A stretch of DNA of 64,000 bases. Source: Longitalea arenae. GTDB lineage: Bacteria; Bacteroidota; Bacteroidia; Chitinophagales; Chitinophagaceae. The DNA lies in assembly GCF_016924755.1 (NCBI RefSeq), contig NZ_JAFFJX010000006.1, forward strand, positions 248,001 through 312,000. Direction: 5' to 3'. The notes under the pieces were generated by a model. It searched no databases. It saw only the letters and a list, made by a program, of their open reading frames with translations, and was not told the DNA's origin. The first letter of the stretch is position 1; every line of letters starts with the position of its first letter. A program made the position numbers and the translations under genes. Below, piece by piece: positions 9,202 through 17,614 of the stretch.

Positions 9202-10025
9202 GAATGAAGGGCGTTGTAAAAGTGGCTGAAATTGTTATGTACTATATCAAACTGTTCTTCAGTCAGTGTAAACTCACCATACCACACATAATCATATACG
9301 CGGGTGAGTGAACTGAATGCATTGCCCAGTTTATGGGCGCTCATCTGCATCACATACTCATAGTTGGTGCCATCGGCATGGTACCTGATCCATTGCCGCT
9401 CATTCAAAAGCTGCAGGGCTTTCAGGTACATGAACCGTACGGCGGGGCGATGTTCCCTGGCCGCTACGGCTTTCCGGATCTTTTCATCCAGGTTCTCATC
9501 CTCGATATCGATGGCTTCGCCATCGGCTACTGCTTTTGTTTTACCGGATGAATAGAACAGGAAGAGCTTATTCACTACTATTATGCGGTAAATAACGAAG
9601 AGGAAAAAGGCGATCAGTACCGCGTAGGTAATGGTGCGTACGGCAGATCCTGAAAAGAAGTTGAAGAAATAATCCCAGAACCCCTTGCTGCGCTTGCGGG
9701 GCTCCCTGGCTGTTTCCGGGTCACGGGCCCAGTAAGCAGGATCATTCGCATAGGCGAATTCTTTCTGGCGCTGCAATTCCTTTACTACAGAATCAGGAAC
9801 CTGCCGGTATTGGGGCGGTTCGGGCAATTTATAATTTTCTTCGGCATCCGTATCGTTGGTGGGTTCTTCTGCAAGCGCCTCTTCAATAACAGCCGTGGTA
9901 GAATCGTATTCTTTTACCTGCGCCTGCATACCCGCTGAACAGGCAAGCAAAACAGCCAGGCAGGCTATTCGCTGTATCCTTTTAACAGTGGGTATCAACA
10001 ACCGGTATGAAGCAAGATCATTCAT
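9198..10025 (-). CDS. DUF4129-like membrane protein of the MoxR locus
   Basis: A 275-residue protein with an apparent signal peptide (ending about residue 35 at SAGMQAQ). An acidic, Pro/Glu-rich periplasmic stretch (about 36-110) is followed by one membrane helix (about 132-154). The cytoplasmic C-terminal part contains the DUF4129-type sequence (residues about 190-270, with DYVWYGEF and LTEEQFD). DUF4129 domains also occur at the C terminus of membrane transglutaminases in similar loci; no transglutaminase domain is present here. It overlaps DUF4350 by 4 bp and follows the SpoIIM-like gene by 15 bp. Role unknown. Confidence 0.8.
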   Translation of the reverse strand: MNDLASYRLLIPTVKRIQRIACLAVLLACSAGMQAQVKEYDSTTAVIEEALAEEPTNDTDAEENYKLPEPPQYRQVPDSVVKELQRQKEFAYANDPAYWARDPETAREPRKRSKGFWDYFFNFFSGSAVRTITYAVLIAFFLFVIYRIIVVNKLFLFYSSGKTKAVADGEAIDIEDENLDEKIRKAVAAREHRPAVRFMYLKALQLLNERQWIRYHADGTNYEYVMQMSAHKLGNAFSSLTRVYDYVWYGEFTLTEEQFDIVHNNFSHFYNALHS

Positions 10026-10040
10026 CAGTAAGGCTAAAAT

Positions 10041-11009
10041 TTATGTAAGGGCTTTTTCGGCTTTTGTTCGGCGTTGTACCTGGATGGGGTACCACACAAA
10101 ATACCAAAAGATAAAAATGAAAGACAGGGCCAGGATCAAGATGCTTACCCACTGCGGCATGGATGAATAAGAATACCGGGTAACGAATCCTTCCAGGAAG
10201 GCGGCGGCGATCAGGATCGGTACCAGCGCGATCATTAATTTCAATCCGTCTTTCGCCCCCTGCATGAGGGAATGCAAGCGTTTATGTGAACCGGGAAATA
10301 ATATGCTGTTACCGATAATTAACCCGGCTGCGCCGGATAAAATAATAGCGGATATTTCCAGGGTACCATGGATCCAGATCACCAGCACCGAAGGCCAGCC
10401 CAGGTTCTTGGCAAAGAAATAATACTGGAATGAACCTACCATTACGCCGTTAATGAACAATTCATATACACTGCCCAGGCCCAGGAACAGGCCCCATACA
10501 AAAACCTGGAAAGAAACATAGATATTATTCAAAGCAATGTAAGCAAACATGTTGGCGGGATTGGTTTGCTTGTACACACCGAAGGGATCGCCTTTGGCAA
10601 TATTTGCTTCGGTCATTTCAACATAGCCATCCCCCAATACCCCTCTTACAAAACTTTCATCATGGGCTGCCGAAAAAGCCGCCATAACCGCAAAACCAAC
10701 AAAAATGAGAAAAGCATATAAGATCTCCCGGTGATGTTTGCGCACCGTTAAAGGCAGCTCCGTTTTAAAGAAACGGCCCACCCGGGAAGTTTCTTCCCTT
10801 TTGTTTTTATAAATGTCGAGGTAAATGCGCGATGCCAGGTCGTTCAGATACTGGGTCACCTTGCTGTGCGGATAGAAAGTTTTGGAATAACCAAGGTCAT
10901 TTACCAGTTCGGTGAACTGCTGCGCCATTTCATCTGGATCGGTGGTTGTTTCATATTGGTACTTTCTCCACTTATCAATATTTTTCTTTATAAATAGTCC
11001 TTCTCTCAC
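10041..11009 (-). CDS. SpoIIM-like (stage II sporulation protein M family) membrane protein
   Basis: A 322-residue polytopic membrane protein of the SpoIIM/DUF95 family. The start is GTG at 11009: the codon before it is an in-frame TGA, and the N terminus MREGLFIKKN matches the family. After a basic amphipathic N terminus (about 1-90) come several membrane helices (about 93-112, 155-180, 190-205, 212-235, 255-275, 283-305). The central EISAIILSGAAGLIIG motif (about 212-227) is characteristic. In spore formers SpoIIM works in membrane remodelling during engulfment. This organism type does not sporulate, and here the gene heads the DUF4129-DUF4350-MoxR-DUF58 operon and is divergent from an RDD gene, as in many Bacteroidota. 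Confidence 0.88.
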   Translation of the reverse strand: MREGLFIKKNIDKWRKYQYETTTDPDEMAQQFTELVNDLGYSKTFYPHSKVTQYLNDLASRIYLDIYKNKREETSRVGRFFKTELPLTVRKHHREILYAFLIFVGFAVMAAFSAAHDESFVRGVLGDGYVEMTEANIAKGDPFGVYKQTNPANMFAYIALNNIYVSFQVFVWGLFLGLGSVYELFINGVMVGSFQYYFFAKNLGWPSVLVIWIHGTLEISAIILSGAAGLIIGNSILFPGSHKRLHSLMQGAKDGLKLMIALVPILIAAAFLEGFVTRYSYSSMPQWVSILILALSFIFIFWYFVWYPIQVQRRTKAEKALT

Positions 11010-11180
11010 TCAGACGTATTTTTATGGTTTCAAATCTACCTATTCAGGCCCAAAATAAATGGCTCAAGTAAATATAATAGTAAAATTTTGAACGTTATAA
11101 CGTTGGGAAACAGATATTCTTGTTACCGACATCGGAATTATTACATATAATACATTATAAGTAAACAATATAGGATTTTG

Positions 11181-11257
11181 AGGTTTCAGGGGCCAGGTTT
11201 CAAATTTCAGGGGTTACGTACTTTGGAATTCCCCCTCTAACCTGTACCTTGTAACGC
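11181..11257. repeat. 7-nt-period inverted array, family AGGTTNC (A3)
   Basis: The left arm has aggtttc, aggggcc, aggtttc, aaatttc and aggggtt in one 7-nt register (11181-11215). The right arm has ctaacct, gtacctt and gtaacgc (11237-11257). Unlike most copies, this array lies between divergent genes (SpoIIM-like and RDD), in their shared upstream region, so it cannot only be a terminator. Confidence 0.65.
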
Positions 11258-11291
11258 CGGCCTGACCGGGTAAACGTTGTAATAGTTAAAG

Positions 11292-12056
11292 ATGCTGCAA
11301 GTAAAATTAGATACCGGTTTTAACATTGAAGTGGAATTTGCGCTGAGCCCTTTTCACCGCCGCTTTTTTGCCTGGTTGATCGATGCTACCATTCAGGGAA
11401 CCTACCTGTGGCTGGGCTCCAAATTTCTCGATGCGCTCACCAGCTTCCGCTGGAATGATGAGCTGTGGATCGTGGTATTGTTTTTACTGCCTTTCATTTG
11501 TTATCACCTGCTTTCCGAAATCATCATGAACGGCCAGAGTATTGGTAAAATGGCCATGCAAATAAAGGTAATGACCCTGCAGGGCGGACAACCTTCCGTG
11601 AGCCAGTTCCTGATCCGCTGGTTATTCCGCATCATTGATTTTCCCGTGCTGCTCTTCCTTGGGGTAGCGAGTGGCTATTCCACCTGGTGGGTGGTCATCT
11701 TTTTGTTTGCCGGTTTGATCTGCACCATTGCCACGCCTCATTCCCAACGGGTGGGCGACCTGGTGGCCGGTACCATTCTCATCGATCTTAAACACCGCAC
11801 TTCCTGGCAGGATACGGTATTCACCGAGGTGGAATCTACCTATCAGCCCCGCTATCCGCAGGTGATGCAGCTGAGCGACCGTGATATCAACACCCTGAAG
11901 AATATCATTGAGACCGTGAAAAAGCGCAACGACCACGACCTGGCGCTCAAGATAGCCGATCGCATTCAGTCAAAACTCAAAATGAACAGCGACCAGGATT
12001 CACTGGAATTCTTACAAACATTGTTGAAGGATTATAATTATTATTCGACCAACTAG
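11292..12056 (+). CDS. RDD family membrane protein
   Basis: A 254-residue protein with an RDD domain: the Arg-Asp pair of helix 1 appears as FFAWLIDATIQG (about 25-36), and a later MNGQSIGKMAMQIKV block (about 76-90) precedes further helices at about 107-150. The C-terminal third (about 165-254) is soluble. RDD proteins are small membrane proteins of poorly known role, some implicated in ion or antiporter function. It is divergent from the SpoIIM-like gene and shares its control region, the standard arrangement of this MoxR-associated neighbourhood. Confidence 0.9.
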   Translation: MLQVKLDTGFNIEVEFALSPFHRRFFAWLIDATIQGTYLWLGSKFLDALTSFRWNDELWIVVLFLLPFICYHLLSEIIMNGQSIGKMAMQIKVMTLQGGQPSVSQFLIRWLFRIIDFPVLLFLGVASGYSTWWVVIFLFAGLICTIATPHSQRVGDLVAGTILIDLKHRTSWQDTVFTEVESTYQPRYPQVMQLSDRDINTLKNIIETVKKRNDHDLALKIADRIQSKLKMNSDQDSLEFLQTLLKDYNYYSTN

Positions 12057-12067
12057 GACTGACAAAT

Positions 12068-12198
12068 GTGATAATTCGATAATTTGATAATTCGATAATG
12101 ACCTCCCGCCAGGCATTCTGAGAAAAGGCGATCCGCACGAGCAGGCATCGACTATCCCTGTAATTCATTATCACATTATCAAATTATCACATTATCAC
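12068..12198. repeat. 8-nt-period inverted array, family NKGATAAT (D1)
   Basis: Four left units gtgataat, tcgataat, ttgataat and tcgataat (12068-12099) face four right units attatcac, attatcaa, attatcac and attatcac (12167-12198) across a 67-nt spacer. Over 33 nt (12068-12100 against 12166-12198) the arms match at 29 positions; all mismatches fall in the two variable bases of units 2 and 4. It fills the gap between the convergent RDD and DUF5362 stops. Confidence 0.8.
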
Positions 12199-12203
12199 AT
12201 TGT

Positions 12204-12686
12204 TTACCGCATCATCGAAGCAACCGACACCACTACGATAGTTCCCAGTAAATAAAACGAGAGAAAAACGATCGTGAGAATGCCCACGAACTTGAAGCAG
12301 GATTTCAGGTTGGCAAAAGAGGCGTTTAAATGCGTTTGGTCGTTGTTCCGCAAGGCCATTTGCATTTTGCCCGAAAAATTAAAGAGGTATAAACAGGGAA
12401 AGAAATATAAGAGCGCAATTACAATATAAACAAGGGAAACAAAAGCCCCACCGAGTCCCATGTTGCTGGTGAGCGCATCCCGGTTGCCCAGCCGGGCGAA
12501 AGTAGTGAGTATGCTTCCCGCAAACAAGGCAAAAATGATCATCAACCCACACAATACAAATCCAACGATCGACAGGAATCTTGCCCAGCGGGCAGTTTCA
12601 CCCAGGTAACTGATGCTTTGCTGATCGACCTGCAGCTCAAATAAATGCTGACCGGCTCCTGTAGTGGCTTGATTGTATTGTTCCAT
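12204..12686 (-). CDS. DUF5362-like small membrane protein
   Basis: A 160-residue protein with three or four membrane helices (about 37-58, 82-103 and 135-157) and a conserved soluble stretch between the later helices (MQMALRNNDQTHLNASFANLK, about 109). It matches what I know of the Bacteroidota DUF5362 family. Function is unknown. It lies between two repeat arrays, convergent with the RDD gene and upstream of proS on the same strand. The start is the only ATG that leaves the N-terminal hydrophilic segment intact. Confidence 0.75.
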   Translation of the reverse strand: MEQYNQATTGAGQHLFELQVDQQSISYLGETARWARFLSIVGFVLCGLMIIFALFAGSILTTFARLGNRDALTSNMGLGGAFVSLVYIVIALLYFFPCLYLFNFSGKMQMALRNNDQTHLNASFANLKSCFKFVGILTIVFLSFYLLGTIVVVSVASMMR

Positions 12687-12737
12687 ATTCAGTGTTTTTG
12701 GTTAATGGAAGGCGGATGACATACAAGATAGGCAAAT

Positions 12738-12950
12738 GATTTCTTGATTTCGGGATTTCTTGATTTCGGGAATTCGGGATTTCGGGAATTCGGGATTTCG
12801 GGATTTTGCGATTTCTTGATTTCTTGATTTTGTGGTTTCTTGATTGCGAGATTTCCCGATTCCAATTCGGGATTTAGAGATCTTGGGATTTTTAAATCTC
12901 AAAATCTCTAAATCTCAAAATCAGAAATCTCTAAATCAGAAATCAGCAAT
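12738..12950. repeat. 8-nt-period inverted array, family GATTTCNN (B1)
   Basis: Sixteen consecutive 8-nt units run without a phase break from 12738 to 12865 (GATTTCTT, GATTTCGG, GAATTCGG, GATTTTGC and so on; the last two bases vary most). After a short break come more units, then a right arm of AAATCTCN/AAATCAGN words (12893-12950) complementary to the left arm. It sits between two co-directional genes. Low-complexity pseudo-reading frames inside it are not genes. Confidence 0.8.
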
Positions 12951-12953
12951 CAT

Positions 12954-14432
12954 TTAGTAGGCTTGCGCGAACAATACCCGTTGTTTGGCAGGTTTGCCCG
13001 AGAACACACATACACCGTCTTCCTGCGGGTTATCGAGCGGAATACAACGGATGGTAGCCTTGGTCTTGTCTTTAATAGCCTCTTCGGTTTCAGCAGTGCC
13101 GTCCCAGAAAGCCGATACAAAACCACCTTTTTCATTCAGGGTGTTCACAAACTCATCCCAGCTGTTTACAGGGGTGATATGGGAATCGCGGTAGGCCAGC
13201 GCCCTATTGTAAATAGCCTGCTGAATATCGGCCAGCAATTGTACAATACGCTCGGGCAGTCCGTCCATAGACACGCTTTGTTTTTCTTTTGTATCGCGGC
13301 GGGCCAGTTCCACCGTATTGTTCTCAAGATCACGTAAGCCCAGGGCAATACGAACGGGCACTCCCTTCATTTCATATTCGGCAAATTTCCAGCCGGGCCG
13401 GGCATTGTCGTTATCGTCATATTTTACGCGCACACCCAGGGCCTTCAATTGCTTTACCAGGTCCTGCACTTTCACATCGATCTTCGCCTTTTGTTCTTCT
13501 CCTTTATAGATCGGAACGATCACCACCTGCAGGGGGGCAATCTTTGGTGGCAGTATTAATCCATCGTCATCACTGTGGGCCATTACGAGGGCGCCGATCA
13601 GGCGGGTGCTCACGCCCCAGCTGGTGGCCCATACATAATCGAGTTTATTGTCCTTATCAGAAAATTTCACATCAAAGGCTTTGGCAAAATTCTGTCCCAG
13701 GAAATGCGATGTACCGGCCTGCAGGGCTTTGCCATCCTGCATCAGGGCTTCGATGCAATAGGTGTCAACGGCGCCGGCAAAACGTTCATTTTCCGTTTTT
13801 ACGCCTTTGATCACGGGCAGGGCCATCCAGTTCTCTACAAAATCGGCATACACGTTCAGCATTTGAACGGTTTCGGCAACGGCTTCCTGGGCGGTAGCAT
13901 GGGCGGTATGGCCTTCCTGCCATAAGAACTCAGCAGTGCGCAGGAAGAGGCGGGTACGCATTTCCCAGCGAACCACGTTGGCCCATTGGTTGATCAGCAA
14001 AGGCAGATCACGGTACGACTGGATCCAGTTTTTGTAGGTATTCCAGATGATGGCTTCACTGGTGGGGCGAACGACCAGTTCTTCTTCCAGTTTTGCTTCG
14101 GGATCAACCATGAGGGCGCCTTTTTTGGAAGGATCGGTCTTTAAGCGGTAATGCGTTACCACGGCGCATTCCTTGGCAAAACCTTCGGCGTTCTTTTCTT
14201 CGGCCTCGAACAGGCTTTTGGGAACGAAGAGCGGGAAATAGGCATTTACGTGCCCGGTATCCTTGAACATTTTATCAAGGGCGTCACGCATATTCTCCCA
14301 CAGCGAAAACCCATAAGGTTTAATTACCATACAACCTCTTACCGCCGAATAATCGGCCAGGCCGCCTTTAATTACCAAATCGTTGTACCATTGCGAATAA
14401 TCTGCGCTCCGGCTGGTGATCTCTTTGCTCAT
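12954..14432 (-). CDS. proS: Prolyl-tRNA synthetase (archaeal/eukaryal type)
   Basis: Charges tRNA-Pro. The 492-residue length and absence of the editing insertion between motifs 2 and 3 identify the short archaeal/eukaryal-like class IIa ProRS used by many Bacteroidota. Motif 2 is visible as [20 protein letters not shown] (about 154), preceded by the RPTSEAIIW block (about 122-130). An anticodon-binding domain (about 280-390) and the C-terminal zinc-like domain, ending in the Tyr typical of this type (AQAY), follow. The start at 14432 gives [20 protein letters not shown], the usual N terminus. Repeat arrays flank both ends. Confidence 0.96.
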   Translation of the reverse strand: MSKEITSRSADYSQWYNDLVIKGGLADYSAVRGCMVIKPYGFSLWENMRDALDKMFKDTGHVNAYFPLFVPKSLFEAEEKNAEGFAKECAVVTHYRLKTDPSKKGALMVDPEAKLEEELVVRPTSEAIIWNTYKNWIQSYRDLPLLINQWANVVRWEMRTRLFLRTAEFLWQEGHTAHATAQEAVAETVQMLNVYADFVENWMALPVIKGVKTENERFAGAVDTYCIEALMQDGKALQAGTSHFLGQNFAKAFDVKFSDKDNKLDYVWATSWGVSTRLIGALVMAHSDDDGLILPPKIAPLQVVIVPIYKGEEQKAKIDVKVQDLVKQLKALGVRVKYDDNDNARPGWKFAEYEMKGVPVRIALGLRDLENNTVELARRDTKEKQSVSMDGLPERIVQLLADIQQAIYNRALAYRDSHITPVNSWDEFVNTLNEKGGFVSAFWDGTAETEEAIKDKTKATIRCIPLDNPQEDGVCVFSGKPAKQRVLFAQAY

Positions 14433-14754
14433 GTTTTATTTTTTATGGAACTCTTTGACTGCTTTAACTCCTTTGACTGATTTGACTCTTTTGACCACTT
14501 TGACCAATCTGGTTCCTTTGACTGATATCGCTATTTTTTAATTATCATTTAATCCCAACCCAATTCCCCTTCCGTCCTCATTATCAGGTGCTTTACCGTC
14601 AAACTTTAACAATCGCCATGCAATAATTTCCTCGTTGCGGCTGTCTTTTTATTGTAACTTTAATTCGGAAAAACGCAAAAGTAACATTTAGCGTTGTAAA
14701 ACGAGTTGTGAATTGGTTTCAAATTATTAGTCAGCATAACGTAAAACCATAACT
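14433..14754. other. 322-bp upstream region between proS and a lipoprotein gene
   Basis: This divergent gap holds the 9-nt-period array at 14452-14523. Past it is AT-rich sequence with a TAACTTTA box near 14656 that could be a weak -7 element for the plus-strand gene. A GTTG about 17 nt upstream is a poor fit to the usual 19-nt spacing. No RNA gene or small reading frame was convincing. Confidence 0.4.
14452..14523. repeat. 9-nt-period array, family NNTTTGACY (E1)
   Basis: Eight consecutive 9-nt units keep phase from 14452 to 14523: tctttgact, gctttaact, cctttgact, gatttgact, cttttgacc, actttgacc, aatctggtt and cctttgact. No inverted second arm was found nearby. The array starts 20 bp upstream of the proS start codon, so it probably overlaps the proS promoter or leader. 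Confidence 0.75.
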
Positions 14755-15591
14755 ATGAGGTTCCTAAATATACTTCCTGTTGTATTGGCGATGGCTGCCT
14801 TATCCAGCTGTTCGGTGTACCGGTCTGGCCAAACACCGGATGATGTGTACTATTCTCCCGGACGTACGGAGGATTCGTATGTCACCGTTGATAATAACAG
14901 ACGTGGCCGCAGCTACGACCGTTACGAAAGAAATACCAGCCCGGATGACAATTACCTGCGTATGCGTCGTTATGGAAGCCGCTGGAGTACCTTTGACGAC
15001 TATGCCTATATGAACGACTGGCAATACAATGGCGGGTACTATGGTATGTATTCCCCCTATTCATATGGCGGTTTCTATGGCAGCCCCTATAGCCCATATG
15101 GCGGTTATGGCTTTTATAACCCCTGGGCTTACAATCCCTGGTCGTTCGGTTCCTATTGGAACAGCTACTATAACTGGAACAGCTATTATAATCCATACTG
15201 TCCCGGTTTTATTGTAGGCAGTCCGAAAACCAACCCGGTGGTGTACCAGTCGGTGCGTAATTTCAATATGGCAAGTTATAGTAACAAGAATTACTATAAC
15301 CGCAGTAATACCACCACCAGCCGCAGGAGCAATTACTATTCAAACCCCAATGGCCGTTCAAGTACCAGCGGCAGCTACTATAATAACGAGAATTCAGGTG
15401 GATTGCGCAGGGTTTATCCCAGCAGAAGCAATGACAGTTATTATACGCCCCAGTCGCAGTCTAACTCAAGGCCATCGTACTCACCTCCTCCATCATCTTC
15501 ACCGGTTAGAAGTTACTCCCCTTCATCGGGTGGCTCATCCGGCGGAAGCAGTGGTGGCGGTGGCGGCAGACCAAGCCGTGGTGGAAGATAA
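14755..15591 (+). CDS. Tyr/Gly/Ser-rich outer-surface lipoprotein (278 aa)
   Basis: Signal peptide with lipobox AALSSC (Cys about 19), so lipidated and exported. The rest is of low complexity. A YG/YS/PY-rich centre (about 95-150) has repeated NPW, SYWN and YYNWNSYYN words. A Ser/Asn/Tyr stretch follows (about 175-240), and the end is Ser/Pro then Gly-Gly-Ser/Arg. There is no catalytic motif. Such composition is common in poorly known Bacteroidota envelope lipoproteins and could be adhesive or structural. It is divergent from proS and 216 bp upstream of a FadL-type porin on the same strand, without a clear link between them. Confidence 0.8.
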   Translation: MRFLNILPVVLAMAALSSCSVYRSGQTPDDVYYSPGRTEDSYVTVDNNRRGRSYDRYERNTSPDDNYLRMRRYGSRWSTFDDYAYMNDWQYNGGYYGMYSPYSYGGFYGSPYSPYGGYGFYNPWAYNPWSFGSYWNSYYNWNSYYNPYCPGFIVGSPKTNPVVYQSVRNFNMASYSNKNYYNRSNTTTSRRSNYYSNPNGRSSTSGSYYNNENSGGLRRVYPSRSNDSYYTPQSQSNSRPSYSPPPSSSPVRSYSPSSGGSSGGSSGGGGGRPSRGGR

Positions 15592-15807
15592 TCAACAACC
15601 AATGGTCGGGCGGCTGTTGGCAACGCATAACACTCTTTAAAAAACAAATTGGTTTTTACAGATCAGGATCGATCCTGTTTTACTAGAATAAGATAAATGT
15701 CTTTTATACAACGGTAAACATGAAATACCGGTACAAAACTTCGCCACTGGCGGGTCGTTTGCCGGGGTAGCATTTCAGGTTTACCGTTTTTAATGTAATG
15801 ACGCACC

Positions 15808-17337
15808 ATGAAGTATACAATAACGATAGCAGTAGTTCTATTGATCGGCCAACAGGCAATGTCACAGTTACCAGAAGATGTTATCCGTTTGAACTGGAAC
15901 GTACCCTCAGGCACCGCGCGCAGCCAGGCCATCGGCGGCGCTGTAGGTTCACTGGGTGGTGAAATAACGAATACCTTTGTTAACCCCGCCGGTTTGGGTT
16001 TTTACAAACTGAGCGAAATTGTGCTGACGCCAGGTTTAACCCTGGCGAAAAGTAAGGGCGAATACCTGGGCATGAATTCAACCAGTGATAATATCAGCCG
16101 CTTTAATTTCAGCACCTCAGGTTTTGTATCGGCCACCAACGACCCGGGCAGCAGATGGGTGAGCAAGGCTTTCAGCATTGCCATTAACCGCATGGCCAAT
16201 TTCAATAATTCAGTGTATTACCGCGGCATTAATGATTCAAGCTCCTTCTCTGAAGTGTATGCTGTGCAATTAGCCGAGTCGGGCGTTGATATCGGGGACT
16301 ACCAGACCTCCCCCTATCTTTCCCTGGGCACCAAATCGGCCATTCATACATACCTGATCGATACGGTTACGCTAAATGGACAATTACAGGTGGTTGGCCG
16401 GCCCGAATACCTGAACGCGGTTGACCAGGAATACTGGGCTACTACCCGCGGCGGCATTACGGAAATAGCCCTTGGTTACGCCGGTAACCTGCAGGACAAA
16501 TTTTATATCGGGGGCAGTGTTGGCGTTCCTATCTTAAGATACGAACGTCGCCAGACGCTTAAAGAATCGGATCCCAGCGGTGACCTGGACAATGATTTCA
16601 GCTATGCCCGGTATGAAGAAAAACTCACTACTACCGGCGTAGGCTTGAATGCCAAACTGGGTATTATTTTTAAACCCGCTTCGCAAACCCGTATTGGCCT
16701 TGCCATTCATACCCCCACTATATTCGGATTGAAAGACCAGATAAGCACCAAAATGGTGACAGATGTAGAGCGTTTGTTCGGAAATGATCCGGTTGACAGT
16801 GTCACCTCCGATTATTTTGGCAGCAACCCGGTTTATAAATACGATATGAGCTCACCCTGGAAATTCCTGGTAAGCGGCTCATACGTGTTCAATGAAGTGG
16901 AGGATGTTAGCCGGCAAAGAGGCTTTATTACTGCAGACCTGGAATATGTCACTTATGGCTCTACGCGTTTCAGTGCTGCCGAGGCAGACGATGATGAGAG
17001 CTATTTCGACGACGTGAACAAAGTGGTTAAACAGGATTATAAAGGCGCTTTTAATTTCCGGGTGGGGGGCGAATTAAAATTCAATACCCTTATGACCCGC
17101 CTGGGTTTTGCTTATTATGGAAGCCCTTATGAAGAAAAGATGTTCAAAGCGGGTAGAACCAATATCAGCGGCGGTCTGGGATATCGTGATAAAGGCATCT
17201 TTGTAGACCTTACCTATGTGCATAGTATTTCCCGGGATGTTAATATTCCATACCGCTTACCGGATAAAGGCGTTCCCTTTGCCAATGTAAAAAGTGGCAT
17301 CGGACAGGTATTACTGACCTTTGGTTTCAAAATATAA
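15808..17337 (+). CDS. FadL/OmpP1-family outer membrane transporter
   Basis: A 509-residue outer membrane beta-barrel of the OmpP1/FadL (Toluene_X) type, typically for uptake of hydrophobic compounds. There is a signal peptide at 1-19 (ending AMSQ), then the family's N-terminal plug-like start (RLNWNVPSGTARSQAIGGA, about 27-45; VNPAGLGFYK, about 58). Many amphipathic strands follow, ending at a terminal FGFKI. Length fits the Bacteroidota branch. It is followed by a strong terminator. The substrate cannot be told from sequence. Confidence 0.86.
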   Translation: MKYTITIAVVLLIGQQAMSQLPEDVIRLNWNVPSGTARSQAIGGAVGSLGGEITNTFVNPAGLGFYKLSEIVLTPGLTLAKSKGEYLGMNSTSDNISRFNFSTSGFVSATNDPGSRWVSKAFSIAINRMANFNNSVYYRGINDSSSFSEVYAVQLAESGVDIGDYQTSPYLSLGTKSAIHTYLIDTVTLNGQLQVVGRPEYLNAVDQEYWATTRGGITEIALGYAGNLQDKFYIGGSVGVPILRYERRQTLKESDPSGDLDNDFSYARYEEKLTTTGVGLNAKLGIIFKPASQTRIGLAIHTPTIFGLKDQISTKMVTDVERLFGNDPVDSVTSDYFGSNPVYKYDMSSPWKFLVSGSYVFNEVEDVSRQRGFITADLEYVTYGSTRFSAAEADDDESYFDDVNKVVKQDYKGAFNFRVGGELKFNTLMTRLGFAYYGSPYEEKMFKAGRTNISGGLGYRDKGIFVDLTYVHSISRDVNIPYRLPDKGVPFANVKSGIGQVLLTFGFKI

Positions 17338-17358
17338 TCGAACCGTTTTAAAAAGGAA

Positions 17359-17386
17359 CCCCGGCGGTTTAGCGCCGGGGTCTTTT
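17359..17386 (+). terminator. Rho-independent terminator after the FadL-type gene
   Basis: A perfect 8-bp GC-rich stem (17359-17366 ccccggcg with 17373-17380 cgccgggg) has a 6-nt loop and is followed by tctttt. It starts 22 bp after the stop codon. Confidence 0.85.
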
Positions 17387-17614
17387 AAAGGTCTTCCAAT
17401 TGTGGTTCAACGTGGTACCTTTACCTGTTTCTTAGGTGTTACGGATTAAACTTTCTTTCTTCTTTCGTAGTGTAAAACTCGTTATTCCCAGCCGTATTCA
17501 AAAGCCATTGCCCGGCTATTGTTGAATGCTATTTATTAAAACCTAGCGGGTCTTAGGTAAATTTCCTTATCAGTGAGGACTATCCCGAACAGTTAACAAT
17601 GAACGCAAACACAT

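Noticed and set aside
12702-12902. Minus-strand reading frame of 66 codons with repeating KSRNQE-like peptide
   Set aside because: It is the translation of the GATTTCNN array; the 8-nt unit gives an 8-residue pattern. No start context or family match.
15029-15217. Small frames inside the Tyr/Gly-rich lipoprotein gene
   Set aside because: They are alternate-frame readings of a low-complexity coding region.
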